Shown here piece after piece: positions 1 to 9,418 of a stretch of 64,000 nt of DNA. This DNA comes from AP-15 sp963799085. Its GTDB lineage: Bacteria; Pseudomonadota; Alphaproteobacteria; ATCC43930; CGMCC-115725. The notes beneath the pieces were generated by a model. That model made no database searches. It was not told where the DNA came from and saw nothing but the letters and a program-made list of their open reading frames with translations. The stretch covers positions 19,391-83,390 of the forward strand of contig CAWCWA010000007.1 of NCBI GenBank assembly GCA_963799085.1. Reading direction: 5' to 3'. The position numbers and the translations under genes are program-made. Numbering within the stretch: the stretch's first letter is position 1; each line of letters opens with the position of its first letter.

Positions 1-2190
1 TTGTCCTCGGCGCAGAGCTGCAGATAGCGCTCGACCCGTGCCGAGGAATGCTCCGGCCCCTGCCCCTCATAGCCGTGCGGCAACAGCAGCACTAGCCCGC
101 TCATCCGCAGCCATTTGGCCTCCGCCGCGCAGAGGAACTGGTCGATGATGACCTGCGCTCCGTTGGCGAAATCGCCGAACTGCGCCTCCCAGACGACGAG
201 GGTCGCCGGGTCGGCGAGGCTGTAGCCGTATTCGAAGCCGACCACCCCGGCCTCGCTGAGCGGGCTGTCGATGATCTCGAATGGCGCCTGGCCGTCGCGC
301 ACATGGTTGATCGGGACCCAGTGCGTCTCCGTTTCCTGGTCGACCAATACGGCGTGGCGGTGCGAGAAGGTGCCGCGCCCACTGTCCTGGCCCGAAACGC
401 GGACATGCGTCCCCTCGGCGCAAAGCGAGGCAAAGGCGAGCGCCTCGCCCGTCGCCCAGTCGATGCCCTCGCCGCTCTCGAGCGCCTGGCGCTTGGCCTC
501 GAGCTGGCGCGCGATCTTGGGGTTGAGGCGGAAGCCCTCCGGTGCGGTGACGAGCCCCCGCCCCAATTCGCGCAAGCTCGCGACCGCCACCCCGGTGTCG
601 CCGCGGCGGTCCTCGCCGGTCGCCGTTTCGAGCCCGGCCCAGGCGCCTTCGAGCCAGTCAGCCTTGTTCGGGCGATAGCCATTGGCAGCCTCGAACTGGG
701 CTTCGAGTTCGGCGAGATAGTCGTTCGCCATCGCCTCGACTTCGCCCTCTGTCACGACACCCGCCGCGATCAGCCGGTCGGCGTAGATTTGCCGCGTCGT
801 CGGATGGCGCGCGATCGTGCGGTACATCAAGGGCTGGGTGAAGGCCGGCTCGTCGCTCTCGTTGTGCCCGTGGCGGCGGTAGCAGAAGAGGTCGATCACG
901 GTGTCCTTGCCGAATTCGCGGCGGTATTCGGCGGCGGCGAGTGTGGCCTCGACGACCGCGTCAGGGTCGTCGCCGTTGACGTGAAAGATCGGCGCCTGCA
1001 CCGCCTTCGCGATGTCGGACGGGTAGGGGCTCGACCGCGCCGCCGAGGGTGCGGTCGTAAAGCCGATCTGGTTATTGACGACGATGTGGATCGTGCCGCC
1101 GGTGGCGAAGCCCGTCAGTTCCGAGAGTTCGAGCGACTCGGCGACGAGCCCCTGGCCGGCGAAGGCGGCGTCGCCATGCATCAGGATGCCGGCGATCCGG
1201 CGGCGGGCGAAGTCGCCGCGCTGGTGCTGCTTCGCGCGCACCTTGCCGAGCACCACCGGGTTGACGGCTTCCAGATGCGACGGGTTCGCGGTCAGCGACA
1301 GATGCACCGTGGCGCCGCCGACCTCGCGGTCGCCCGAGGTGCCGAGATGGTATTTGACGTCGCCCGAGCCGTGGACATGCTCGGGGTTGGTCGAATTGCC
1401 CTGGAATTCGGAGAAAATCGCGGCGAAGGGCTTACCGACGAAGTTCGCGAGCACGTTCAGCCGTCCGCGATGCGGCATCCCGATCACGAACTCGCCGACC
1501 CCGCAGGCCGCACCGTGGCGCAATACCGTTTCGAGCGCCGGCATCAGCGATTCCGCCCCCTCGATGCCGAACCTCTTGGTCCCGGTATAGCGCCGGTCGA
1601 GAAACTTCTCGAAGGTTTCGGCCGCGGTCAGGACCCGCAGGATCTCCTTCCGCTGCGCCGCCGACAGGGCAGGCCGGCGCTCTTTCCGCTCGAATTTCTC
1701 CTGGATCCAGGCGCGCTCGGCCAGGACCTGGATATGCATGTATTCGACGCCGATCCGGCCGCAATAGATCTCACGCAATATCGCGACGATCTCGCGCAGT
1801 GGGGCGCGCTCCCGGCCGAAATTGTTGATGAAGATTTGGCGTTCAAGATCGGCCTCGGCAAAGCCATAGGTGTGATAGTCTAGTTCGGGCTGCGGCGGCC
1901 GCTTGTCGAGCCCCAGGGGATCGAGATCGGCTTCGAGATGGCCGCGCACGCGATAGGCGCGGATCAATTGCAGGGCTCGGATCGAATCGGCGGCGGCCCG
2001 GCGCACCGCCTCGCCATCCGCGATCGGCCGCGGGCTCATCGCCCGTCCCGGCATCGTCCCCCATCTCGGCGAAGAACCGTCGCCAGCTCTCGTCGACCGC
2101 GTTCGGGTCGTCGAGAAAGCGCGCATAAAGCTCGGCAATAAACCCGGCATTGGCGCCGGTCAGAAACGTCGACCCGTCCAACTCAGCCAT
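1..2190 (-). CDS. sucA: 2-oxoglutarate dehydrogenase E1 component, 3' end outside window, one frameshift
   Basis: This is the thiamine-diphosphate-dependent E1 subunit of the 2-oxoglutarate dehydrogenase complex (TCA cycle, cytoplasm). The start at 2190 gives MAELDGSTFLTGANAGFIAE, the usual SucA N-terminus, and a GGAAG ribosome site lies six bases upstream. Family segments follow in order: GEFVIGMPHRGRLNVL near 1470, ILMHGDAAFAGQG near 1165, HVNGDDPDAV near 985 and FCYRRHGHNESDEP near 880. About 730 residues are present, and the C-terminal part continues past base 1. One frame change falls near 2050-2070, between the N-terminal helix and the segment SPRPIADGEAV. Upstream on the same strand lie sucD and sucC, so this is the usual suc order interrupted by a toxin-antitoxin pair. 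The assignment is secure; the frameshift is probably an assembly indel. Confidence 0.93.
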
Positions 2191-2305
2191 CTGTGCTTCC
2201 GGACCCCTTGCCCACACGCCCGCCACAGCCGTGGACCGGGCATTGCGGTCGCCATCGGCTCTGTCGACGGAGAATATAGGGCCGGTAGCGGAAATTCCCC
2301 GCGCA

Positions 2306-2707
2306 TTACCGCTTTACGCTGCGCGCAAAGCTGGCTGGTGTCATGACCGGAATGCCGCGGAACGGGTTGAGGACGAGCAGATCGACGTCCCCGGTCACGA
2401 CGAGGTCGGCATGACCGTTTACAGCCAGCTCCAAGAATTTGTCGTCCTTGGGGTCACGGCAGGCAACGATCCGCTCTGTGATAGCTACCGGTTCGGCCGC
2501 CGCCAGCACATCCTCCGGCCACGCCAGGGGCTGTGGGATCAATGGCGCCAGGCGCGGCCGCGCCAAAGTGATGAACAGTTCCTGCTCAGTCGCAGCGGAT
2601 TTGAGAAGGAGGTCGCGTTCTGCAGCAAGATGAACTGCGTCGCTCGGTGACGATCCGCCCTTCAGTGCCGCGCTGATGAAAACATTTGTATCGACAACCA
2701 CCCTCAT
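2306..2707 (-). CDS. PIN-domain toxin/ribonuclease of a toxin-antitoxin pair
   Basis: The 133-residue protein is a single PIN domain, a metal-dependent RNase fold. It begins MRVVVDTNVFISAALKGG, and the first acidic residue is in VDTN. Further candidate metal ligands are in DPKDDKFLELA (about residues 85-92) and VTGDVDLL (about residues 105-112). It matches the family annotated as putative toxin component, PIN family. Its ATG overlaps the stop of the upstream gene by four bases, the usual translational coupling of antitoxin then toxin. RNase activity is inferred from the fold, not shown. Confidence 0.82.
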   Translation of the reverse strand: MRVVVDTNVFISAALKGGSSPSDAVHLAAERDLLLKSAATEQELFITLARPRLAPLIPQPLAWPEDVLAAAEPVAITERIVACRDPKDDKFLELAVNGHADLVVTGDVDLLVLNPFRGIPVMTPASFARSVKR

Positions 2708-2934
2708 CGAATAAGCGGCTGTGCCTCGGTGCGCGCTTCGTCAATCAGCCGGTCAATGTCGTCGTCGCTCAGCCCCGCCGCGACGACACGCGCGCGCGCT
2801 TCGCGGCGGCCAGGGATCGTCTCGTCAGGCTCGATCGTAACCGTGACGCGATCGTGCGGGTCGAGTCCACGGCGCGCCAGCTCCGCCGCCACCTCGCCCA
2901 CCGTAGTCTCGATCACCTCGGTTCGTTGCGCCAT
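2704..2934 (-). CDS. small antitoxin-like protein paired with the PIN toxin
   Basis: This 76-residue protein (MAQRTEVIETTVGEVAAELA...) lies directly upstream of the PIN gene and overlaps it by four bases. An in-frame ATG at 2967 would add eleven residues (MILNSEVRSDN), but the internal ATG at 2934 gives the more compact product. It is charged and helix-rich, and the C-terminal half contains GLSDDDIDRLIDEARTEA, the amphipathic type of segment that antitoxins use to bind a PIN partner. I do not recognise a specific DNA-binding fold. The antitoxin role rests on position and size. Confidence 0.65.
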   Translation of the reverse strand: MAQRTEVIETTVGEVAAELARRGLDPHDRVTVTIEPDETIPGRREARARVVAAGLSDDDIDRLIDEARTEAQPLIR

Positions 2935-3132
2935 GTTGTCGCTCCTCACCTCAGAATTTAGGATCACGCGGTCGCCGCGTCAAACCGCCTTGGCGTGCGA
3001 CGATTGCATTTTTTGCATGATTGTGTTATTCTCATTGACGATCCGGATTTGGCCAAGGCAGGATTTGGGGGCGCATGGTCCAAGGACAGCTATTATGAAC
3101 GCGACGCTTTCGTTTGCCGCCAATGGGTTATC

Positions 3133-3178
3133 GGCCGTTTGCTGTTTTTTCGCTGCAAATAACAGCAAAAACAGCAAA
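3133..3178 (-). repeat. dispersed palindromic intergenic repeat, copy A
   Basis: Read on the minus strand this is TTTGCTGTTTTTGCTGTTAT followed by a segment ending ACAGCAAACGG. About 40 of 46 positions match the copy at 36441-36486. The ends TTTGCTGT and ACAGCAAA are complementary and could form a hairpin. Both copies are in intergenic DNA. Confidence 0.75.
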
Positions 3179-3189
3179 GGACACCCGGC

Positions 3190-3462
3190 GAACCCATCAC
3201 GCCCCGCCCTTTCCGCCCCAGGGCAGAGGGAGCAACGGCATCCCCTCTCCGCCTTTCAGGGGGAGAGGGAGGGGCCCGTCGCGCAGCGATGGGAGGGTGA
3301 GGTGGGCTGCCGCGGCAGCCAGCAGACGGCGATTGGAGGTCGATTTGGCGACGAGGCGATCCGCCGCAAAACTGGGCATCGGCTGGTGGCGCCCCCACCG
3401 CACCCCGACCCTCTCCGAGGGCAGAAAGGGAGAGTACAGGCGATGGGAAGGGTGAGGAGAGC
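3190..3462. repeat. CT/GA-rich intergenic repeat element
   Basis: The stretch contains CCCCTCTCC facing GGGGGAGAGGGAGGGG near 3241-3275, then GCGCAGCGATGGGAGGGTGAGG, and a second related block near 3408-3462 (ACCCTCTCCGAGGGCAGAAAGGGAG ... GATGGGAAGGGTGAGG in pieces). From memory, such paired blocks are common mobile intergenic elements in alphaproteobacterial genomes. No coding potential is visible. Confidence 0.6.
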
Positions 3463-3469
3463 CCCGCGG

Positions 3470-4345
3470 CTATCCTCTGAGCACGTCGCGCATCGTGGTG
3501 CCGATCGCGGCCGGGGATAGGGCGACGGTGATGCCGGCGCTGCGCATCGCCTCCATCTTGTCGCCGGCCCCGCCCTTGCCGCCGGCGATAATCGCGCCGG
3601 CATGGCCCATGCGCCTTCCCGGCGGCGCCGTGACGCCGGCGATAAATCCCACGACGGGTTTCTTGCGCCGGTCCGATTTCAGAAAGGCCGCGCCGTCCTC
3701 CTCGGCATTGCCGCCGATCTCGCCGATCATGACGATCGCCTCGGTCTCGTCGTCGGCGAGGAACATCTCCAGCACCTCGACAAAGTTGGTGCCGTTGACC
3801 GGGTCGCCGCCAATGCCGACACAGCTCGATTGCCCGAGGCCGACGGCGGTCGTCTGCGACACCGCCTCGTAGGTCAAGGTGCCCGAGCGCGAGACGATGC
3901 CGATCTTGCCGCGGCGGTGGATATGCCCCGGCATGATGCCGATCTTGCATTCGTCGGGGGTGATGACCCCCGGGCAATTGGGCCCGATCAGCCGGGAGCG
4001 GGTGCCGGAGAGGCTGCGCTTGACGCGCACCATGTCGAGCACCGGGATGCCCTCGGTGATGCAGATGACGAGCGGAATTTCGGCGTCGACCGCTTCGAGG
4101 ATCGCGTCGGCGGCAAAGGGCGGCGGCACGTAGATGACGCTGACATCGACGCGGTTTTCCGCACAGGCCTCGCGCACCGTGTTGTAGACCGGCAGGTCGA
4201 GATGACGGCCGCCGCCTTTCCCCGGCGTCACCCCGCCCACCATCTTGGTGCCGTAGGCGATCGCTTGCTCGGAATGAAAGGTCCCCTGCGACCCGGTGAA
4301 CCCTTGGCAGATTACCTGGGTCGACGCATCGACGAGGATCGCCAT
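3470..4345 (-). CDS. sucD: succinyl-CoA synthetase alpha subunit
   Basis: This 291-residue protein of normal length is the alpha subunit of the ligase that converts succinyl-CoA and NDP/Pi to succinate, CoA and NTP in the TCA cycle. The N-terminal CoA-binding Rossmann region (VDASTQVICQGFTGSQGTFH) is intact. So are the central SGTLTYEAV segment, the GIGGDPVNGTNF segment, and the C-terminal GHAGAIIAGG, whose histidine is the phosphorylated active-site residue. Its start codon shares one base with the sucC stop (TGATG), so the pair is translationally coupled. No frame break is seen. Confidence 0.97.
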   Translation of the reverse strand: MAILVDASTQVICQGFTGSQGTFHSEQAIAYGTKMVGGVTPGKGGGRHLDLPVYNTVREACAENRVDVSVIYVPPPFAADAILEAVDAEIPLVICITEGIPVLDMVRVKRSLSGTRSRLIGPNCPGVITPDECKIGIMPGHIHRRGKIGIVSRSGTLTYEAVSQTTAVGLGQSSCVGIGGDPVNGTNFVEVLEMFLADDETEAIVMIGEIGGNAEEDGAAFLKSDRRKKPVVGFIAGVTAPPGRRMGHAGAIIAGGKGGAGDKMEAMRSAGITVALSPAAIGTTMRDVLRG

Positions 4346-5514
4346 CAGCCGGCCTCCTTGACGGCGGCCACTATCTTCTCGGCGGCGTCCACCAGGTTCT
4401 CGCCGGCGAGGATCGGCAGGCCGGATTGCTGCAGAATTTTCTTCCCCAATTCGACATTGGTGCCTTCCAGCCGGACCACCAACGGCACGTGCAGATTGAC
4501 CTCGCGGGCCGCGCCCACGACCCCCTCGGCGATCACGTCGCAGCGCATGATGCCGCCGAAGATGTTGACGAGGATGCCTTCGACATTGGGGTCGGAGAGG
4601 ATCAGCTTGAACGCGGTCGCCACCCGCTCCCGCGTCGCACCGCCGCCGACATCGAGAAAATTCGCCGGGCCGGCGCCGTGCAGTTTGATGATGTCCATCG
4701 TCGCCATCGCCAGCCCGGCGCCGTTGACCATGCAGCCGATATTGCCGTCGAGCTTGAGGTAATGGAGCCCGTGCTTGCTGGCCTCGAGTTCGGTCGGGTC
4801 CTCCTCGTCCTCGTCGCGTAGGGCGTAGACCTCAGGATGGCGGAAGAGCGCGTTGTCGTCGAAGCCCATCTTGGCGTCGAGCGCCACCAACTGGCCGGCG
4901 CCGGTCACGACTAGCGGGTTGATCTCGACCATCGAGGCGTCGAGCTCGGTAAAGGCGTTGTAGAGGGCGGTCACGAACTTGACCGCGGCGCCGATCTGCG
5001 GCCCTTCGAGGCCGAGGCCAAAGGCAATGTCGCGAGCGTGGAACGGCTCGATGCCGGTCGCCGGGTCGACCGCGACGCGCAGGATGTTGTCGGGCGAGTG
5101 CGCCGCCACCTCCTCGATCTCCACACCCCCCTCGGTCGAGCCGATCAATGTAACGCGCCCGGTCTCGCGGTCGACCAGGACGCCGAGATAGAGTTCGCGG
5201 GCGATGTCGCAGCCTTCCTCGACATAGACGCGCTTGACCTCGCGGCCGGCGGGGCCGGTCTGGTGCGTGACAAGCGTCTTGCCGAGGAGTTCGCGGGCCG
5301 CGGCGGCGACCTCGTCCTCGGAGCGGGCGAGCTTGACGCCGCCCGCCTTGCCGCGGCCGCCGGCATGGATCTGGGCCTTGACGACCCAGAGCGGGCCGCC
5401 CAGCCGCTGCGCTGCGGCGACCGCCTCGGCGGCGGTGTAGGCAACGGCACCCCGTGGCGTCGCGACGCCGAATTTCGCAAGCAGCTCCTTGGTCTGGTAT
5501 TCATGGATGTTCAT
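4345..5514 (-). CDS. sucC: succinyl-CoA synthetase beta subunit
   Basis: At 389 residues this is full length. It opens with MNIHEYQTKELLAKFGV, and the ATP-grasp domain fills the N-terminal two thirds (WVVKAQIHAGGRGKAGGVKL near residue 45; EINPLVV near residue 195). The C-terminal flavodoxin-like half contains GNIGCMVNGAGLAMATMD and NIFGGIMRCDVIA. It forms the heteromeric ligase with SucD, encoded immediately downstream with a one-base overlap. The frame is clean. Confidence 0.97.
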   Translation of the reverse strand: MNIHEYQTKELLAKFGVATPRGAVAYTAAEAVAAAQRLGGPLWVVKAQIHAGGRGKAGGVKLARSEDEVAAAARELLGKTLVTHQTGPAGREVKRVYVEEGCDIARELYLGVLVDRETGRVTLIGSTEGGVEIEEVAAHSPDNILRVAVDPATGIEPFHARDIAFGLGLEGPQIGAAVKFVTALYNAFTELDASMVEINPLVVTGAGQLVALDAKMGFDDNALFRHPEVYALRDEDEEDPTELEASKHGLHYLKLDGNIGCMVNGAGLAMATMDIIKLHGAGPANFLDVGGGATRERVATAFKLILSDPNVEGILVNIFGGIMRCDVIAEGVVGAAREVNLHVPLVVRLEGTNVELGKKILQQSGLPILAGENLVDAAEKIVAAVKEAG

Positions 5515-5556
5515 TGCGGCATTGCCTCAGAGTTTGCCCGGACGGCGTTGCGGCTC

Positions 5557-7296
5557 TCAAAGATCGGCGTAGATGTGGGTTTCGGCTTTAGCACCCGGAT
5601 GGGTGACCGCACCCTTCTCGGCGTCGCCGACCGTCTGCGCGTATTTCCACAGCGTGCCCGATTGGTAGTCGTTGCGGCGCGGCGTCCAGGCGCGGCGTCG
5701 CTCGGCCAATTCGGCGTCGCTCAGCGCCACCTCGAGCCTCCCCGAAACGGCGTCGATCGTCACCATGTCGCCGTCGCGCAACAGGGCGATCGGTCCGCCG
5801 ACCGCGGCTTCCGGCCCGACATGGCCGACCGAGAAGCCGTGTGTGGCGCCCGAGAAGCGCCCGTCGGTGATCAGCCCGACCTTCTCGCCCATACCCTGCC
5901 CGTAGATCGCCGCCGTCGTCGACAGCATCTCGCGCATTCCCGGTCCGCCGCGCGGCCCCTCGTAGCGGATGACGATGACGTCGCCTGCCTTGTAATTGCG
6001 CGCATCGACCGCGGCGAAGGCGTCCTCCTCGCAGTCAAAGCACCGCGCCGGCCCGGTAAAGCGCAATTGCGTCTTCATGCCGGCGACTTTCACGAGCGCT
6101 CCCTGCGGCGCCAGATTGCCCTTGAGCACGACATGGCCGCCGGTCGGCGCCAGCGGCCGCGAGGTCGGCATCACAACGTCCTGGCCGGTCGGGAACACGA
6201 AATCCCTGAGGTTCTCGGCGATCGTCCTGCCGGTCACGGTCAAGCAGTCGCCGTGCAGGTAGCCGCCGTCGAGCAGCGCCTTCATCAAGACCGGCACGCC
6301 GCCGACATCGTGCAGGTCCTTCATGACGTAGCGCCCGCCGGGTTTCAAATCGCCGATATAGGGGGTGCGCTTCGAGATCTCTCCGAAATCGTGCAGGGTG
6401 AACTCGATCCCGGCCTCGTGGGCGATCGCCGGGAGGTGCAGCCCGGCATTGGTCGAGCCGCCCGCGGCCGTCGCCACCATCGCGGCGTTCTCGATCGCCT
6501 CCCGGGTGACGATGTCGCGTGGCCGGAGGTTGCGGCGCACCAGCTCCATGACCGCTTGGCCCGACGCTTCGGCATAACGGTCGCGCAAGTCGTAGGGTGC
6601 GGGCGCTCCGGCCGAGCCGGGCAAAGCGAGCCCGATCGCCTCCGACACGCAGGCCATCGTGTTGGCGGTGAAAAGACCGCCGCAGGAGCCCGAAGAGGGG
6701 CAGGCGACGCATTCAAGCTCGTGCAACTCCTCGTCGGAGAGCGCCCCGATATTGTGTTGGCCGACACCCTCGAAAACATCGCCGATCGTCACGTCGCGGC
6801 CCTTGAACCTTCCCGGCAGGATCGAGCCGCCATACATGAACACCGCGGGCACGTTGAGGCGCACCATCGCCATCATCAGCCCGGGCAGCGACTTGTCGCA
6901 GCCGGCGAGCCCGACAAGCGCGTCGTAGCAATGGCCTCGCATCGTCAATTCCACCAAGTCGGCGATAACCTCGCGGCTGACGAGGGAGGATTTCATCCCC
7001 TCATGGCCCATCGCGATGCCGTCGGTGACGGTGATCGTCGTGAATTCGCGCGGCGTGCCGCCCGAGGCCGCCACCCCCTTCTTCGCCGCCTGCGCCTGGC
7101 GCGACAGCGAAATGTTGCAGGGTGCCGCCTCGTTCCAGGTGGTGGCGACGCCGATCAGAGGCTGGTCGATCTGCTCGTCCGTCAGCCCCATCGAATAGAG
7201 AAACGAGCGGTGCGGCGCGCGCTCCGGACCGACCGTCACATGCCGGCTCGGCAGGCGCGACTTGTCGAAGGCGGGGCGGCGAACGTCGTCGGGCAT
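5557..7296 (-). CDS. ilvD: dihydroxy-acid dehydratase
   Basis: This 579-residue protein catalyses dehydration of dihydroxy-acids to 2-keto acids in branched-chain amino acid synthesis. Fe-S ligands are visible in AAPCNIS (about residue 59), GLAGCDKSLPG (about 125) and CPSSGSCGG (about 195). The C-terminal half contains GLITDGRFSGATHG and the conserved GHVGPEAAVGGPIAL. It lies 42 bp upstream of sucC on the same strand, so co-transcription with the suc genes is possible. The frame is intact over its whole length. Confidence 0.96.
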   Translation of the reverse strand: MPDDVRRPAFDKSRLPSRHVTVGPERAPHRSFLYSMGLTDEQIDQPLIGVATTWNEAAPCNISLSRQAQAAKKGVAASGGTPREFTTITVTDGIAMGHEGMKSSLVSREVIADLVELTMRGHCYDALVGLAGCDKSLPGLMMAMVRLNVPAVFMYGGSILPGRFKGRDVTIGDVFEGVGQHNIGALSDEELHELECVACPSSGSCGGLFTANTMACVSEAIGLALPGSAGAPAPYDLRDRYAEASGQAVMELVRRNLRPRDIVTREAIENAAMVATAAGGSTNAGLHLPAIAHEAGIEFTLHDFGEISKRTPYIGDLKPGGRYVMKDLHDVGGVPVLMKALLDGGYLHGDCLTVTGRTIAENLRDFVFPTGQDVVMPTSRPLAPTGGHVVLKGNLAPQGALVKVAGMKTQLRFTGPARCFDCEEDAFAAVDARNYKAGDVIVIRYEGPRGGPGMREMLSTTAAIYGQGMGEKVGLITDGRFSGATHGFSVGHVGPEAAVGGPIALLRDGDMVTIDAVSGRLEVALSDAELAERRRAWTPRRNDYQSGTLWKYAQTVGDAEKGAVTHPGAKAETHIYADL

Positions 7297-7453
7297 CTCG
7301 TTTCTCCGGTCGGCGCGGTCAGGGCCGGCACCCTACCGCCGCCCACAGGCGTAATCAATGCCGCGGCCGGGGCCGCCCCCGGCTTCACCACGCAGCCCGC
7401 CAAGCGGGGCCTTGCCTTGACAAATCTCGACCCCGGCCGCCATCCTCGCCGGC
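7297..7453. other. divergent intergenic region between ilvD and a small lipoprotein gene
   Basis: This 157-bp gap separates ilvD (minus) from the lipoprotein gene (plus). It is GC-rich. I see no clear operator or terminator, and divergent promoters must lie here by position. Confidence 0.4.
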
Positions 7454-7666
7454 ATGAGAGCTTTGTTCGTCGCGATGATCGGCGCGGTCGGCATCCTGTC
7501 TGCCGGCTGTGCCTCCCCCGGCCTCGAGCGCGCCGCGGAAGGCGGCTACCGGGATTGCGCCTCCTGCCAGCTGGACAATCCCGGCGATGTCAGAGTGTGC
7601 GAGCGGATCTGCCACAAAAGTCCGGCGGACCAGGCGGGTTCCGGCGCGGGCGGAGCCCTTCATTGA
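7454..7666 (+). CDS. small predicted lipoprotein
   Basis: The 70-residue product has an N-terminal hydrophobic signal and a lipobox, MRALFVAMIGAVGILSAGCA, with the cleavage cysteine at residue 19. The mature part carries four further cysteines (CASCQL and CERICH), which could bind metal or form disulfides. I do not recognise the family. Whether it is expressed is uncertain, but the combination of signal, lipobox and cysteine pairs is better than chance. Confidence 0.5.
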   Translation: MRALFVAMIGAVGILSAGCASPGLERAAEGGYRDCASCQLDNPGDVRVCERICHKSPADQAGSGAGGALH

Positions 7667-7734
7667 GCAGCGATCCGCTGTGGCGCGCTCGGAATCAAAC
7701 GAAGCCGGCGTCACTCCTTGGGAGGAAATGACCG

Positions 7735-9384
7735 ATGCAGGTAATGAACGTCATCGCCGAAATATTGAAGCGCGAGGGTGTCTCGACCCTCTTCTGCTTT
7801 CCGACGACGCCGATCATCGAGGCTGCTGTCGCCGCCGGGATCACCCCGGTGATCTGCCGCCAGGAGCGTGTCGGCGTGCACATGGCCGACGGCTTCGCGC
7901 GGGTCGCCAACGGCAGGCCGCCCGGCGTCTTTGCGATGCAGTACGGACCCGGCGCCGAGAACGCGTTCGCCGGTGTCGCCACGGCGTTTTCCGACTCTTC
8001 CCCCGTCGTGTTTCTGCCGCTCGGCCATCCGCGGGAGACCGCACAGCTCTTCCCGATGTTCAAATCGAGCCGCAGCTACGCCGCGATCACCAAATCGGTC
8101 GAGGAAGTGCAGTTGCCGCATGAGGTTGGCAACATCATGCGGCGCGCCTTCGCCCAGGTGAAGAACGGGCGGTCCGGCCCGGTCATGGTCGAAATCCCGG
8201 TCGACACCGTCGGTGTCGATGTCGATGTCGACCCAGCCGAATACCGCCCGGTGCGCATTACTCGGTCGGCCGGCGATGAACGCGACATCGACGAAGCGGC
8301 GCAGATGCTGCTCGACGCTTCCTGCCCGATGATTCTGGCGGGGCAGGGGGTCTTCTATGCCGAAGCGACCGAAGAGTTGCGACGGCTCGCCGAGCTGTTG
8401 CAAGCGCCGGTGATGACAACATTCGACGGCAAGAGCGCCTTTCCTGAAGATCATGCGTTGTCGCTCGGGCCGGGCGGCGGCACGTTTACCGGGCACGGCC
8501 GTCATTTCCTGCACCAATCGGACCTGGTGCTGGGCGTCGGCTGCAGCTTTACCCGTCACGGCATCGCCACCCCGGTATTGCCGCCGCGCAAGAAAATCAT
8601 CCATGCGACCAACGACACGCGCGACCTGCACAAGGCCTTTGCCGCCGATCTCGGGATTCTCGGCGATGCCAAGCTGGTGCTCGGCCAGTTGATCGAGGCG
8701 GTGCGCGATCGGCTTGGCGGAAAAGTTCGCTCCGAGAGCGTGGGTCAGGAAGTCGCCGGCAAGCGCGAGGAATGGCTCGCCCGCTGGCAGGCGAAGCTCC
8801 ATTCGAACGAGCATCCGATCAACCCCTACCGGGTGATTTCGGAGTTCATGCGCGTCGTCGATCCGGCGGACGCCATCGTTACCCACGACTCCGGCAGCCC
8901 GCGCGAGCAGCTCAATCCGTTCTACAGGGCGACGCGGCCGCGCTCCTATCTCGGCTGGGGCAAGTCGCACCAGCTCGGCACCGGGCTCGGCCTCGTCATC
9001 GGCGCCAAGGTGGCGGCACCGGAGAAGTTCTGCGTCAATTTCATGGGCGACGCCGCCTTCGGCATGACCGGGCTCGATTTCGAGACCGCCGCGCGCTGCG
9101 GCATCCCGATCACGACAATCGTCTTGAACAACTCGACGATGGCGATCGAGACGCACGCGATGCAATTGTCGCACGAGCGTCACAAGGCTCGCGATCTCGG
9201 CGGCAACTACGCCAACATCGCCCGTGACCTCGGCGGCTGGAGCGAGCGGGTCGAAGACCCCTCGCAGATCGGCGACGCGATCCTGCGCGCCCGCCGCCAG
9301 AACGACGAAGGCAAGGCGGCGCTTCTCGAGTTCGTCACCAGCCAGGAGCAGGGCTTCTCCCACCGGCGGGGGGCAGCCGAATAG
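7735..9384 (+). CDS. thiamine-diphosphate-dependent decarboxylase/synthase (acetolactate synthase-like)
   Basis: The 549-residue protein has the three-domain architecture of the acetolactate synthase and benzoylformate decarboxylase family. The N-terminal Pyr domain has the catalytic glutamate in RQERVGVHMADGFAR (about residue 43). A central FAD/transhydrogenase-like domain follows. The C-terminal PP domain carries the thiamine-diphosphate motif GDAAFGMTG through LNNSTMA. GGAGG lies eight bases before the ATG. It is a stand-alone gene without an IlvH-type small subunit, so a degradative 2-keto acid role is as likely as acetolactate synthesis. The substrate cannot be read from the sequence. 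Confidence 0.85.
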   Translation: MQVMNVIAEILKREGVSTLFCFPTTPIIEAAVAAGITPVICRQERVGVHMADGFARVANGRPPGVFAMQYGPGAENAFAGVATAFSDSSPVVFLPLGHPRETAQLFPMFKSSRSYAAITKSVEEVQLPHEVGNIMRRAFAQVKNGRSGPVMVEIPVDTVGVDVDVDPAEYRPVRITRSAGDERDIDEAAQMLLDASCPMILAGQGVFYAEATEELRRLAELLQAPVMTTFDGKSAFPEDHALSLGPGGGTFTGHGRHFLHQSDLVLGVGCSFTRHGIATPVLPPRKKIIHATNDTRDLHKAFAADLGILGDAKLVLGQLIEAVRDRLGGKVRSESVGQEVAGKREEWLARWQAKLHSNEHPINPYRVISEFMRVVDPADAIVTHDSGSPREQLNPFYRATRPRSYLGWGKSHQLGTGLGLVIGAKVAAPEKFCVNFMGDAAFGMTGLDFETAARCGIPITTIVLNNSTMAIETHAMQLSHERHKARDLGGNYANIARDLGGWSERVEDPSQIGDAILRARRQNDEGKAALLEFVTSQEQGFSHRRGAAE

Positions 9385-9418
9385 CGGTGCCCACCCCGGT
9401 CGGGCGGGCGGGCGGCAC

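Larger units (their letters stand above)
2935..3469. other. 535-bp intergenic region between the toxin-antitoxin pair and sucD
   Basis: No credible gene is seen here. From left to right it holds an AT-richer promoter-like stretch near 2995-3050 with TTGCAT repeated twice, the dispersed palindromic repeat at 3133-3178, and a CT/GA-rich intergenic element at about 3190-3462. Open frames across it are low-complexity and have no family resemblance. Confidence 0.7.

Noticed and set aside
303..1883. 526-codon plus-strand frame
   Set aside because: It is opposite to sucA, which is clearly the coding strand. The translation has no family resemblance.
5038..7731. 897-codon open frame on the plus strand
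   Set aside because: It is antisense to sucC and ilvD, which have full family matches. The frame is a GC-rich shadow rich in Arg, Asp, His and Gly.
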